From Trichococcus ilyis (GTDB lineage: Bacteria > Bacillota > Bacilli > Lactobacillales > Aerococcaceae): a DNA stretch of 64,000 nt. Positions 1 to 8,851 of the stretch are shown here, one piece after another. The position numbers were made by a program, and so were the translations under genes. Position 1 is the stretch's first letter; every line of letters starts with the position of its first letter. Location of the stretch: contig NZ_FNYT01000014.1 of the NCBI RefSeq assembly GCF_900109135.1, positions 1-64,000 of the forward strand, written 5' to 3'. Below the pieces are notes generated by a model. It did no database searches. It saw only the letters and a program-made list of their open reading frames with translations, and was not told the DNA's origin.

Positions 1-88
1 GGCCGAGCTCGAAGCCACAGTCTCACGCCTCTCAGAAGGTGCATTGAGCAAAACCAACAGCTTTGAAGATGAAGGAATCCCGTTCTAA
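1..88 (+). CDS. C-terminal end of an unidentified protein, cut by the window edge
   Basis: The reading frame starting at base 2 is open to a TAA at 86-88 and encodes the last 28 residues of a protein, ending in DEGIPF. I do not recognise the sequence. It is followed by a gene-free stretch containing three similar 20-base repeats that look like the end of an insertion sequence, so the most economical guess is the C-terminus of a transposase or its helper protein. That is inferred from context only. Confidence 0.4.
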   Translation, partial: AELEATVSRLSEGALSKTNSFEDEGIPF

Positions 89-136
89 CCGAAAAAAGCA
101 GCAGAACATTGTCCACAATAAAATATCTTTTAGGGG

Positions 137-330
137 TGGAATTTACTCTTGCGAAAAAACGCAGAATCTTCACCTTCGGTTTGTCATGCCCAAAAACAGA
201 CCGAATTCGATACATTGATCACTCTAAAATATACAAATTGACCTTTTTGACATTCATTTTTTGTCTATTTCTCTTTTCATCGGCTCGAGTGCGGAATTTA
301 GTTTTGCAAACTGGAATTTACTATTGCAAC
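137..330 (+). repeat. Three direct repeats, probable right end of an insertion sequence
   Basis: Three related 19-20 base units lie in the same orientation at about 137-155, 291-310 and 311-330, sharing the pattern GGAATTTAnTnTTGCnAA; the last two are adjacent. Multiple short repeats at one end are typical of IS21-type elements, which end in CA, and the last copy contains TTGCA. The region is AT-rich and non-coding. The element lies only about 40 bases from the stop of rarA. The left end and any target duplication are outside the window. Confidence 0.5.
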
Positions 331-369
331 TAACCAAGCAGCAACAGGTTAAACGCTCCCATAATGCCA

Positions 370-1641
370 TCAGGAGTCTTTGTTGAAACGGCGCTGCAAT
401 TGGTTCGCCAAAGCCTGTTCGTATTTGCCCGTAGCTGCTGGCTCGTAGTAGCGGCGATTATTCAGCGAATCAGGCAAGTATTGTTGCTTGACCCAGTGAT
501 CCGGGAAGTCGTGCGGGTATTGATAACCGATGCCGCGGCCCAGCTTATTTGCGCCACTGTAATGGGAGTCACGCAAATTATCCGGTATTTCGCCGGACTT
601 TCCGGCGCGTACGTCCGCCAAAGCGCTGTCCAAAGCAAGATAAGCCGAGTTGGATTTCGGCGAAAGGGCCAGATCGACGACCGCGTTGGCCAAAGGGATC
701 CGCGCTTCCGGCAGGCCCAATTTTTCTGCAGCCTGGACAGCCAATACGGTGCGGGCCACTGCCTGCGGGTTGCCCAAGCCGATGTCTTCATAGGCACACA
801 CTATCAGCCTTCTGCAGGCGATCAGCAATTCCCCGGCTTCCAGCAGCCTGGCCAAGTAATGCATCGAGGCATCGACATCGCTGCCTCTGATCGATTTTTG
901 GAAGGCTGAGATGACATCATAATGGGCATCACCATTCTTATCGTGGACCAAGGCTTTCTTCTGGACACACTCTTCGGCGATATTCAAAGTGATGCGGATC
1001 GTGCCGTCCGGATCCGGTTTGGTCGACAAGGCAGCCAATTCCAGGGCATTAAGCGAACCGCGCACGTCACCCATCGTGCTTCTGGCGAAATGCAGCAAGG
1101 CATCTTCGTCAATCGTGATTTTTTCTTTTCCCAAGCCGCGCTTTTCATCGCCGATGGCCCGTTTCAGCGCCAAAACAACATCATCGGTCGTCAATGGCTT
1201 CAATTCGAATATCTGGGTCCGGCTCCGGATCGCCGGGCTGATGCTGATGTACGGGTTTTCGGTGGTGGCGCCGATCAGGATGACTTGCCCGCTTTCAAGG
1301 TGTGGCAGGAGAAAATCCTGTTTGGGTTTGTCCAACCGGTGCACCTCATCCAGCAAGAGGATGACCTGACCGGAGAACTTGGCTTCCTCGACAACGATCT
1401 GAAGGTCTTTTTTTGTGTCGGTGGCTGCATTCAGTTGCCGAAAAGCTGAATGGGTCGATCCGGCGATGGCGCTTGCGATGCTGGTTTTGCCGATTCCGGG
1501 TGGGCCGTACAAAATCATCGAAGACAGCATCTTCGCATCGACCATGCGGCGGATGATCTTATTTTCGCCCACCAAATGGCTTTGGCCGATGACTTCATCG
1601 ATGTGTACGGGGCGCATACGGTACGCTAAAGGTTGTTTCAT
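370..1641 (-). CDS. rarA: Replication-associated recombination ATPase RarA (MgsA)
   Basis: An AAA+ ATPase of about 423 residues that acts at stalled replication forks, related to clamp loaders and RuvB. Near the N-terminus a Walker A motif GPPGIGKTS is followed by Walker B LLLDEVHR and a sensor-1 stretch GATTENP, the typical order for this family; the C-terminal half matches the MgsA tetramerisation region with the HYSGA element. The ATG at 1641 is chosen because AAAGGAGCGG precedes it at good spacing and the protein then begins MKQPLAYRMRP; a longer frame upstream lacks a comparable site. The gene is transcribed towards the insertion-sequence end, with about 40 bases between. Confidence 0.93.
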   Translation of the reverse strand: MKQPLAYRMRPVHIDEVIGQSHLVGENKIIRRMVDAKMLSSMILYGPPGIGKTSIASAIAGSTHSAFRQLNAATDTKKDLQIVVEEAKFSGQVILLLDEVHRLDKPKQDFLLPHLESGQVILIGATTENPYISISPAIRSRTQIFELKPLTTDDVVLALKRAIGDEKRGLGKEKITIDEDALLHFARSTMGDVRGSLNALELAALSTKPDPDGTIRITLNIAEECVQKKALVHDKNGDAHYDVISAFQKSIRGSDVDASMHYLARLLEAGELLIACRRLIVCAYEDIGLGNPQAVARTVLAVQAAEKLGLPEARIPLANAVVDLALSPKSNSAYLALDSALADVRAGKSGEIPDNLRDSHYSGANKLGRGIGYQYPHDFPDHWVKQQYLPDSLNNRRYYEPAATGKYEQALANQLQRRFNKDS

Positions 1642-1768
1642 ATTTTCCGCTCCTTTTTCTTTATTCATTATATGCCATCTCATGAAAAAGAACAAACATT
1701 CGCCCGGATCTTTCTTTGCGGATTTTTGGAAATTGAAAATGGATCTGAAAAGAAAGGCAAGCAACATC

Positions 1769-1798
1769 TTTACTATTTACAAGCAGAAAAGCTATAAT
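1769..1798 (+). promoter_or_regulatory. Sigma-A promoter of gshF
   Basis: TTTACT at 1769-1774 and a perfect TATAAT at 1793-1798 are 18 bases apart, about 40 bases before the gshF start. It is the only good promoter in the divergent gap between rarA and gshF on this strand. Confidence 0.6.
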
Positions 1799-1839
1799 GA
1801 ATACATTGAAAAATGGATCGCAGAAAGTGAGAGTATATA

Positions 1840-4131
1840 ATGACGGATTTCAAAGAAATTATCTTAACAAACAAACTATCAGCATTATTTTCGAAAGCCT
1901 CTTTTGGAATCGAAAAAGAAAGCCAGCGGATCACGGATGACGGCACAATCGCCAAGACGAACCATCCGGCCGTATTCGGGAACCGCAGTTTCCATCCTTA
2001 CATACAGACTGATTTCGCCGAAAGCCAACCGGAATTGATCACGCCGCCGATGGATTCGATCGAGCAAATGCATGAGTGGCTGATGGCTATCCATGATGTC
2101 GTGCTGCGTTCCTTGCCGGAAGCTGAATATCTTTTGCCTTGCAGTATCCCACCGACCATGCCGGCAAGCGAAGAAATCAAGGTCGCCAAGTTGGACAATG
2201 CGGATGACGTGGCATATCGGGAGTATCTGGTGTCGGTCTACGGAAACAAAAAGCAGATGGTCAGCGGCATCCACTACAATTTCGAATTGAGTGCTGCCCT
2301 TATCAAAGAACTTCATCAGCTTTCCGGTTCTGCCGGAACGCTGCAGGCGTTCCAGTCGGATGTCTACTTGAAGATGGCCCACAATTTCCTCCGGTACCAA
2401 TGGATCATGACCTACCTGATGGGAGCATCCATATCAGCCGACGACAGCTACTTCGAAAAGGAAACAGCTCCTGATTTGCCGGCGGGAGGGTACGCCAGAA
2501 GCATCCGCAGCAGCAAGTACGGCTACGTCAACCGGGAGGATGTGCACGTTTCTTTCGAATCCATCGCCGCTTATGTGGAGGATATCGAACACATGGTGAC
2601 GAGCGGCAAACTCATCGCTGAGAAAGAGTTTTATTCCACCGTGCGCTTCAGAGGGGCAAACAGAGCGCGCGATTTATTGACGAACGGCATCGCCTACCTC
2701 GAATTCAGATTGTTCGACCTGAATCCTTTTGCCGAGTTCGGGATGCAAAAAGACGATATGTACTTCATCCATTATTTCCTGCTCTACTTGTTGTGGATCG
2801 ACAAGGATGCCGGCGAAGAAGAGATGAAAATCGGGAAGGAAATGAACTACGCGACTGCCTTGGAGAATCCGTTGCAACCATCCGCATTCCAAGCGGAAGG
2901 CCTGGCCTTCCTGGAAGGGATGCTCGATATGGCCACAGCAATCGGCGCTGAAGAGAAAATCAGCGCCATCATCACAGAAAAAATCGAGGCGTTCCGCCAT
3001 CCGGAAAAAACGGTGGCTGGACAGATGGTCCAAGCATTGGAAGCCGGAGCGGACAAAACCGATTGGGCAGCGTCCTTGGCAAAAAAATACAAGGAAGCTG
3101 CCTGGAAACGGCCTTATGCGTTGAGGGGGTTTGAAGACATGGAACTCTCCACGCAGATCCTGTTGTTCGATGCCATCCAAAAAGGGCTGAAGATCAACAT
3201 CCTAGACCGCTATGACCAATTCATCTCCCTGACTTACAAAAACCATCGCGAATATGTGAAGAACGGCAATATGACGGCAAAAGACAGCTACATCGGACCA
3301 CTGATCATGGAGAACAAGGTCGTCACCAAAAAAATACTGGCGGAGAACGGATTTGTGGTGCCGGACAGCGGCGAGTACCATTCGGTAGCCGCTGCGTTGC
3401 GCGATTATCCGATTTTTGCCGGGAAAGGCATCGTTGTCAAGCCGAAATCGACCAACTATGGGTTGGGGATTTCCATCTTCAAGGACGGCGCAAGCTTCGA
3501 AAACTATGAAAAAGCGGTACGCATCGCTTTTGAAGAAGACGAGGATGTGCTGGTGGAAGATTTCCTGGCAGGGACCGAATACAGATTCTTTGTCATCGGC
3601 AATGAGACGAAGGCCGTCTTGCTGCGTGTACCGGCCAATGTGGTGGGTGACGGCAAGCATACGATCCGCCAATTGGTGGAGGAAAAGAACAAAGACAGCC
3701 TGCGCGGCAGAAATCACCGTTCTCCGCTGGAACTGATCGCGACCGGCGAACTCGAAAAATTGACGATCCAAGGCCAAGGATATACTTTCGAAAGCATTCC
3801 GCCTGCCGGGGAAACAGTCCGTCTGAGGGACAATTCGAATATCAGCACAGGCGGCGACTCGATCGATTTCACCGACCAGATGCACGAAAGCTACAAAAAA
3901 CTGGCGGTGCAGATGGCTGCCGCACTGGGTGTAGCGGTCTGCGGTGTGGACATCATCATTCCCGATCATTCGGTTCCTGCAACGCAAGCGGAGCCGAACT
4001 ACGGTGTGATCGAAGCCAACTTCAATCCTGCCATGCTGATCCACATTTACCCGTACCAAGGAAAAAGCCGGCGCTTGACGCTGGAAATCCTGAAATTATT
4101 GTTCCCGGAAATGCAATTGGGGGAAAAGTAG
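1840..4131 (+). CDS. gshF: Bifunctional glutamate-cysteine ligase / glutathione synthetase
   Basis: A 763-residue fused enzyme that makes glutathione in two ATP-driven steps in the cytoplasm. The N-terminal ~500 residues match the gamma-glutamylcysteine ligase domain (FGIEKESQR near residue 28, HVSFES in the middle). The C-terminal part is an ATP-grasp domain, with KPKSTNYGLGISIF and the metal-binding VIEANFNPAM near the end. The length fits the fused GshF/GshAB type known from streptococci, enterococci and Listeria rather than the separate proteobacterial enzymes. It is followed after 10 bases by a membrane protease-like gene and probably shares its transcript with the cysteine desulfurase beyond, so cysteine-handling genes are clustered. 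Confidence 0.95.
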   Translation: MTDFKEIILTNKLSALFSKASFGIEKESQRITDDGTIAKTNHPAVFGNRSFHPYIQTDFAESQPELITPPMDSIEQMHEWLMAIHDVVLRSLPEAEYLLPCSIPPTMPASEEIKVAKLDNADDVAYREYLVSVYGNKKQMVSGIHYNFELSAALIKELHQLSGSAGTLQAFQSDVYLKMAHNFLRYQWIMTYLMGASISADDSYFEKETAPDLPAGGYARSIRSSKYGYVNREDVHVSFESIAAYVEDIEHMVTSGKLIAEKEFYSTVRFRGANRARDLLTNGIAYLEFRLFDLNPFAEFGMQKDDMYFIHYFLLYLLWIDKDAGEEEMKIGKEMNYATALENPLQPSAFQAEGLAFLEGMLDMATAIGAEEKISAIITEKIEAFRHPEKTVAGQMVQALEAGADKTDWAASLAKKYKEAAWKRPYALRGFEDMELSTQILLFDAIQKGLKINILDRYDQFISLTYKNHREYVKNGNMTAKDSYIGPLIMENKVVTKKILAENGFVVPDSGEYHSVAAALRDYPIFAGKGIVVKPKSTNYGLGISIFKDGASFENYEKAVRIAFEEDEDVLVEDFLAGTEYRFFVIGNETKAVLLRVPANVVGDGKHTIRQLVEEKNKDSLRGRNHRSPLELIATGELEKLTIQGQGYTFESIPPAGETVRLRDNSNISTGGDSIDFTDQMHESYKKLAVQMAAALGVAVCGVDIIIPDHSVPATQAEPNYGVIEANFNPAMLIHIYPYQGKSRRLTLEILKLLFPEMQLGEK

Positions 4132-4141
4132 GGGGAATTTT

Positions 4142-5230
4142 ATGAAAAGAGCATTTCTCAGGATTGCCGGCTATATTTCGATTGCCGGCACCATGCTTTA
4201 TGGATATCTGATTGCGAAAGGTTTGAACGGCTGGGGACGGCTGCTGTCCGTGGATCCGATCCTCATCCCCCTGCTGCTGGCCGGCCTGTTCTTATCCGTC
4301 TATGTGCATCTCTTGCTGCATGAAGGGGGGCATTTTCTGTTCGGGAAATTGAGCGGTTATCAGCTGATCAGTTTTCAGGTCAGACGCTTTAAATACAGGC
4401 AGGCGGATCACAGCTTGCGTCGGATGCAAACCGCGTCCCCCCTTTTGGCGGGGCAATGCTTGATGGCGCCGCCGAAAGCGGATTATGCGGAAGTGCCGTT
4501 TCGCGGGTATCTGCTCGGGGGGATTTTGGCTAACGCCTTGACCGGGGCGTGTCTGTACAGCGCGGCTTTTTTGATGGACCTGCGGGAAGGCGCCGTAATG
4601 GTGTTGTTCAGCTTTGTTCCGGTGTGGATGGCCCTTTCGAACTTTTTTCCGAAAGGACAGAATGACGGCGCCGTGCTGAAGGAAGCAAGCCGATCGTTGC
4701 CTGCGCGCCAGCTTTTGCTCCAGCAATTGGAAATGGCACAGCTTATCGAAGCGGAAGTTCCGTTTACGGATCTGCCGGACGCCTATTTCGCCTGTTTGGG
4801 GGAGGCGCGATACGAAAAAAGCTTCCTCATCGATTATTTCTACATGGTCGCCTATGTCCGTGCTCTGGGGAATCTGGACTTTGAGGAAGCCGACAGCCTG
4901 CTGTGGGCATTCTCCGCCCATCGTCCGGTCAAAGAGTCGGTCTATTGGCCGATCTATCTGATGGAGTCTCTGTTTTGCGATGCGTTGTTCGGGCGGATCG
5001 GGACTGCGGAAGAGAAATATTCCCAAATTCAAGCGCAGCCGCTCCTGAAGCGGTATTGGAACGCAAACAACAGAATCAGAGCAGCATATGCGTTTTTCTG
5101 CCGCACTGAAATTGAGGAAGCGAAGCGGTTGTTGAGTCAGGGTTCAGCAGCAGATGAAACCGATGCCGAGGAAGTGGACAAGAGCACAGAGGCGCGCTTG
5201 GTGCAGTGGCTGAAAGGTTATTTTGAATAA
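4142..5230 (+). CDS. Membrane protein with an M50-like zinc protease signature
   Basis: A 362-residue protein with several hydrophobic segments in the first ~180 residues and a soluble, helical C-terminal half. LLLHEGGHF at about residue 58 fits the HExxH zinc site of site-2-type (M50) intramembrane proteases. NFFPKGQNDG near residue 170 fits the second conserved motif, whose aspartate is the third zinc ligand. Substrate and role are unknown; the C-terminal half may be a protein-binding domain of repeat helices. The ribosome site GGGGGAATTTT precedes the ATG. The gene overlaps nothing upstream, and its last bases contain the ribosome-site region of the cysteine desulfurase gene, so the two are probably co-translated. 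Confidence 0.55.
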   Translation: MKRAFLRIAGYISIAGTMLYGYLIAKGLNGWGRLLSVDPILIPLLLAGLFLSVYVHLLLHEGGHFLFGKLSGYQLISFQVRRFKYRQADHSLRRMQTASPLLAGQCLMAPPKADYAEVPFRGYLLGGILANALTGACLYSAAFLMDLREGAVMVLFSFVPVWMALSNFFPKGQNDGAVLKEASRSLPARQLLLQQLEMAQLIEAEVPFTDLPDAYFACLGEARYEKSFLIDYFYMVAYVRALGNLDFEEADSLLWAFSAHRPVKESVYWPIYLMESLFCDALFGRIGTAEEKYSQIQAQPLLKRYWNANNRIRAAYAFFCRTEIEEAKRLLSQGSAADETDAEEVDKSTEARLVQWLKGYFE

Positions 5231-5249
5231 GAAGAAAGAAGGTAACAAA

Positions 5250-6392
5250 TTGATTTATTTCGACCATGCCGCTACCACTCCGGTGCATCCGGAAGTTGCT
5301 GCGGTCATCCAAAATTCGCTTGCCGAAGATTATGGCAATCCTTCCAGCACTTATGCGTTGGGGCGGCAAACAAGACAGCATATCGAACAGGCCCGAAGGA
5401 TTTTCGCAGCATCCATCAAAGCTGAGTCGGCAGACATCATCATCACAAGCTGCGGCTCCGAAGCCAACAATACAGCAATCATACCGACTGCCTTGGCCCT
5501 GCAGGGGAAAGGCAAACACCTGATCACTTCAGCAGCGGAACACCATGCCGTCCTGCATCCGATGAATTATCTGGAAACGCTGGGTTTCGAAGTGACTTAC
5601 TTGCCGGTCGATGCTGCCGGGAGAGTCAGTGTGTCATCCCTGGAGGGAGCGATCCGGGAAGATACGATCCTGGTTTCATTGATGTTTGCGAACAATGAGG
5701 TGGGCAGCCTCAATCCGATCGCCGAAATCGGCGACTTATTGGCGGAACGGGACATCCTTTTCCACAGTGATGCCGTGCAGGCTTACGGCAGCGAGCGGAT
5801 CGATGTCGTGCAACAACACATCGATCTGTTGTCCGTTTCCGCTCATAAAATAAACGGGCCCAAAGGAATCGGATTTCTTTACCGCAAAAGCAGTCTGCAC
5901 TTGCCCAACTTCATCCATGGCGGCAGCCAGGAGAATGACCACCGTGCCGGAACGGAGAATACGCCCTACATCAGAGGTTTCGCTAAGGCCGTCTCGCTGA
6001 TGGAAGCTGAACGCGATGACAGCAATCAAAAAAAACGCGAACTGGGCAATCATTTGCTGACCGAACTGGAAAGAAGCGGAATAGCTTTCGAACAGAACGG
6101 CAATTACCTTGAAGGCGTTCCGCACATCCTGAACATCTGGCTTCCGGGTATGCGTTCCGACAAGATGCTGATCCAGTGCGATCTGAAAGGGATCATGCTG
6201 GCGGCCGGTTCCGCCTGCACCGCCGGCAGCCTGGAACCGAGCCATGTATTGGAAGCGATGTACGGAAAGGGCAACCCCAGAGCCGGCGAATCGCTGCGCA
6301 TCTCGTTCGGAGCGGACAACACAACCGAAGAAATCGACTCCTTGATTGCGCTCCTGCAAAACATCAGCAGAAAGCAATACAAGAACGGCTGA
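5250..6392 (+). CDS. Cysteine desulfurase (NifS/IscS family)
   Basis: A PLP enzyme of about 380 residues that takes sulfur from cysteine onto an active-site cysteine for tRNA thiolation or iron-sulfur cluster assembly. It begins IYFDHAATTPVHPEV, has the PLP lysine in SVSAHKINGPKG and the persulfide cysteine in AAGSACTAGS. I take the TTG at 5250 as start because AAAGAAGG precedes it by 7 bases; an upstream TTG at 5223 overlaps the previous gene and lacks a site. The DUF1831 gene follows, and mnmA lies 4.6 kb further on. In related bacteria these three often sit together, so this is likely the sulfur donor for MnmA-dependent 2-thiouridine, although no iron-sulfur scaffold gene is in view to exclude other roles. 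Confidence 0.9.
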   Translation: MIYFDHAATTPVHPEVAAVIQNSLAEDYGNPSSTYALGRQTRQHIEQARRIFAASIKAESADIIITSCGSEANNTAIIPTALALQGKGKHLITSAAEHHAVLHPMNYLETLGFEVTYLPVDAAGRVSVSSLEGAIREDTILVSLMFANNEVGSLNPIAEIGDLLAERDILFHSDAVQAYGSERIDVVQQHIDLLSVSAHKINGPKGIGFLYRKSSLHLPNFIHGGSQENDHRAGTENTPYIRGFAKAVSLMEAERDDSNQKKRELGNHLLTELERSGIAFEQNGNYLEGVPHILNIWLPGMRSDKMLIQCDLKGIMLAAGSACTAGSLEPSHVLEAMYGKGNPRAGESLRISFGADNTTEEIDSLIALLQNISRKQYKNG

Positions 6393-6447
6393 TCGGGAGA
6401 CAAGAAGTGTGTTATGATAGAGGAAACGATATTTTGGAGGACTGCAT

Positions 6448-6795
6448 ATGGCATTCGAAAAAAAAGTATCATTGAAAGGCTCCGGCAAAACTTTTCGCTT
6501 GAATGAACAGGTGAAGCGTTACACTTTGCGCGACAATGGGTTTGAAGAGACCAAAAACGGCAATTTTCAACTGGTCCGTGATTTGGACAACGCGGTGCTG
6601 CACAAGCAGGGAATCAAAGTGAAAATTGTGGTCGCAGCCGATCTCAAAACACTGAAAGTTTCCACCACGACGAGCAACGGGCTGAAGACGGTGGATGTCT
6701 ACGCGAAAGACACGATGTCGGCAGCGAAGGAGCAGCTGGAATTCATTCTGGACAGTCTGGTCGAGAACGGTGTCCTGGCCGAAGTATCGGAGTGA
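6448..6795 (+). CDS. DUF1831 family protein, cysteine desulfurase partner
   Basis: A 115-residue soluble protein beginning MAFEKKVSLKGSGKTFRL. It matches the small family found next to NifS-type desulfurases and mnmA in lactobacilli and enterococci; the family has no proven biochemical role. The ribosome site TTTTGGAGGACTGCAT gives a clear ATG start. It lies 55 bases after the desulfurase gene and is closed by a strong terminator, so it is the last gene of the gshF-to-DUF1831 run. A function as a sulfur relay or regulator is only a guess from neighbourhood. Confidence 0.75.
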   Translation: MAFEKKVSLKGSGKTFRLNEQVKRYTLRDNGFEETKNGNFQLVRDLDNAVLHKQGIKVKIVVAADLKTLKVSTTTSNGLKTVDVYAKDTMSAAKEQLEFILDSLVENGVLAEVSE

Positions 6796-6829
6796 AGCGA
6801 GATATCTTTGGCAGCATTTGAGAACATGA

Positions 6830-6872
6830 GACCGGCACTGCAGGGATTTCCCCTTACAGTGCCGGTCTTTTT
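6830..6872 (+). terminator. Intrinsic terminator after the DUF1831 gene
   Basis: GACCGGCACTG at 6830-6840 pairs perfectly with CAGTGCCGGTC at 6857-6867 and is followed by TTTTT. Confidence 0.9.
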
Positions 6873-7042
6873 GCGATACTGTCAATCAGGGCGACGCACC
6901 GATGCGAGTGCACAAAAAGAACACGATGTACACAAAAAATATATTAATATAATTATATAAACCGCTATTTTTTTCATTCCATTTCCTATGAAATATGATA
7001 TACTTATTCAGAATCGCACAAACAATTTGGGAGATGAAAAAA

Positions 7043-7846
7043 GTGGAACAAAAATATCAAGGCGCAGCCATGACTACCGTTGATAAAAGCGCGCTAAAGA
7101 AGTCAGATTTATTCGAGACTTCACAAGTAAAATATTTCATCAGATGTATGCTTGCGGGTATGTTTTTGACATTGGGTACATCAATCGCCGTTATGGTCGC
7201 TGAAAAAGCGGAACATATGCTGCCAGGAAGCGGAAAATTTTTCTACTCATTCATGTTTGCATGGTCTCTGGTCATGATCAACTACATGAACACGGAATTG
7301 GGTACATCGAACATGATGTACATGACAGCGGCCATTTACCGCAAAGTGCTGGTGCCAAAAAGAGCTTTAGCCATTTTATTCGCTTGTATCCTGTTTAACC
7401 TTATCGGGGGTGCAATCGCATCATTCATCATGTCATTCACAAATATTTTCCAAGATTTGCCAGCTGAGCACTTCCTGTTCCATGCAGTGGAAGGAAAGTT
7501 GCTGAAGACGCCTTTGCAAATGGTTGCCGAGGGGATTTTCGCGAATGTCATCGTCAACACGACCGTATTTGTGAGCGCCCATATGAAGGATGACGCGGGC
7601 AAGTTGTTCTCGACCATTTTCATCATCTTCATCTTCGCATTTTTAGGCTTTGAACACGTTATCGCCAACTTCTCGTCCTTCAGCCTTGCGTTTTTCGCAT
7701 ACGGCGGCGCACTTCCAGGGATGACAGTCGGCAGCGTGCTGACGAACTGGTTCTTCGCCATGATCGGAAATTACATCGGCGGCGGATTGATCATCGGATT
7801 GCTGTATGCATGGATGAACAAAGATTCCGAAGTTTACGTGGACTAA
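7043..7846 (+). CDS. Formate/nitrite transporter (FNT) family channel
   Basis: An integral membrane protein of about 267 residues with six hydrophobic segments, matching the FocA/NirC family of pentameric channels for small monovalent anions such as formate, nitrite, lactate or hydrosulfide. Conserved features include NxMNTELGTSN in the second segment region and the small-residue-rich segments near residues 170-250. The GTG at 7043 is chosen because GGGAG lies 9 bases before it; an ATG at 7034 would touch that site. It forms its own unit between two terminators. No pyruvate-formate lyase or nitrite reductase is beside it, so the substrate cannot be read from context; formate is the likeliest in a fermenting organism. 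Confidence 0.85.
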   Translation: MEQKYQGAAMTTVDKSALKKSDLFETSQVKYFIRCMLAGMFLTLGTSIAVMVAEKAEHMLPGSGKFFYSFMFAWSLVMINYMNTELGTSNMMYMTAAIYRKVLVPKRALAILFACILFNLIGGAIASFIMSFTNIFQDLPAEHFLFHAVEGKLLKTPLQMVAEGIFANVIVNTTVFVSAHMKDDAGKLFSTIFIIFIFAFLGFEHVIANFSSFSLAFFAYGGALPGMTVGSVLTNWFFAMIGNYIGGGLIIGLLYAWMNKDSEVYVD

Positions 7847-7871
7847 GCGGAACGGAAGCCGCACAAACCAT

Positions 7872-7912
7872 AATGAGAAGGATCCGCAAACCGGACCCTT
7901 CTCATTTTTTTC
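7872..7912 (+). terminator. Terminator after the FNT gene
   Basis: AATGAGAAGG(A)TCCG pairs with CGGACCCTTCTCATT and runs into a T tract. Confidence 0.88.
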
Positions 7913-7999
7913 ATTTACGGATAAAAAATGCCGGAATGCCAGTTTGTTCGTTTTTCCGGCCTTATGCCAACGGCAGCCAGCGCGAAGGGGGATGGACGG

Positions 8000-8028
8000 T
8001 TGACAAAAGCGAAGATAATCTGTATTGT
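8000..8028 (+). promoter_or_regulatory. Promoter of xpt
   Basis: TTGACA at 8000-8005 and TATTGT at 8023-8028 are exactly 17 bases apart, about 95 bases before xpt. I looked for a purine riboswitch between this promoter and the gene and do not see the conserved elements. Confidence 0.65.
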
Positions 8029-8105
8029 TTTACTGTTATTTGTTATCCGGAACAAGTCAGACCAGCCGGCTGTCGCACTCGGCTGATAGATAGAACGAAA
8101 TGTGA

Positions 8106-8699
<594 letters not shown>

Positions 8700-8710
8700 C
8701 AGGATAGGGA

Positions 8711-8735
8711 AGGCAGACAAGCTCTGCCTTTTTTT
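8711..8735 (+). terminator. Terminator after xpt
   Basis: AGGCAGA pairs with TCTGCCT around a short loop, followed by seven T residues. Confidence 0.85.
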
Positions 8736-8771
8736 GTTCCTCCCGGATCTTCAAAATCAGCTTCAATATCT

Positions 8772-8801
8772 CCACAAAGTATTTGGGAATTGTGGTAAAA
8801 T
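8772..8801 (+). promoter_or_regulatory. Promoter of metY with an overlapping inverted repeat
   Basis: An extended -10 element TGGTAAAAT ends at 8801. The -35 region is poor, which suggests activator dependence. CCACAA at 8772-8777 and TTGTGG at 8790-8795 form an inverted repeat lying across the -35 to -10 region, a plausible operator for a sulfur or methionine regulator. The regulator cannot be named from the sequence. Confidence 0.45.
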
Positions 8802-8851
8802 GTTAAATATACATGAGATTATGAGCTTTGTTTTAATGAGGAGGATCACTA

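Noticed and set aside
109-333. 74-codon open frame in the insertion-sequence end
   Set aside because: Runs through the terminal repeats, has no ribosome site and resembles no protein.
3202-4059. 285-codon open frame opposite gshF
   Set aside because: Shadow of gshF; composition follows the sense gene.
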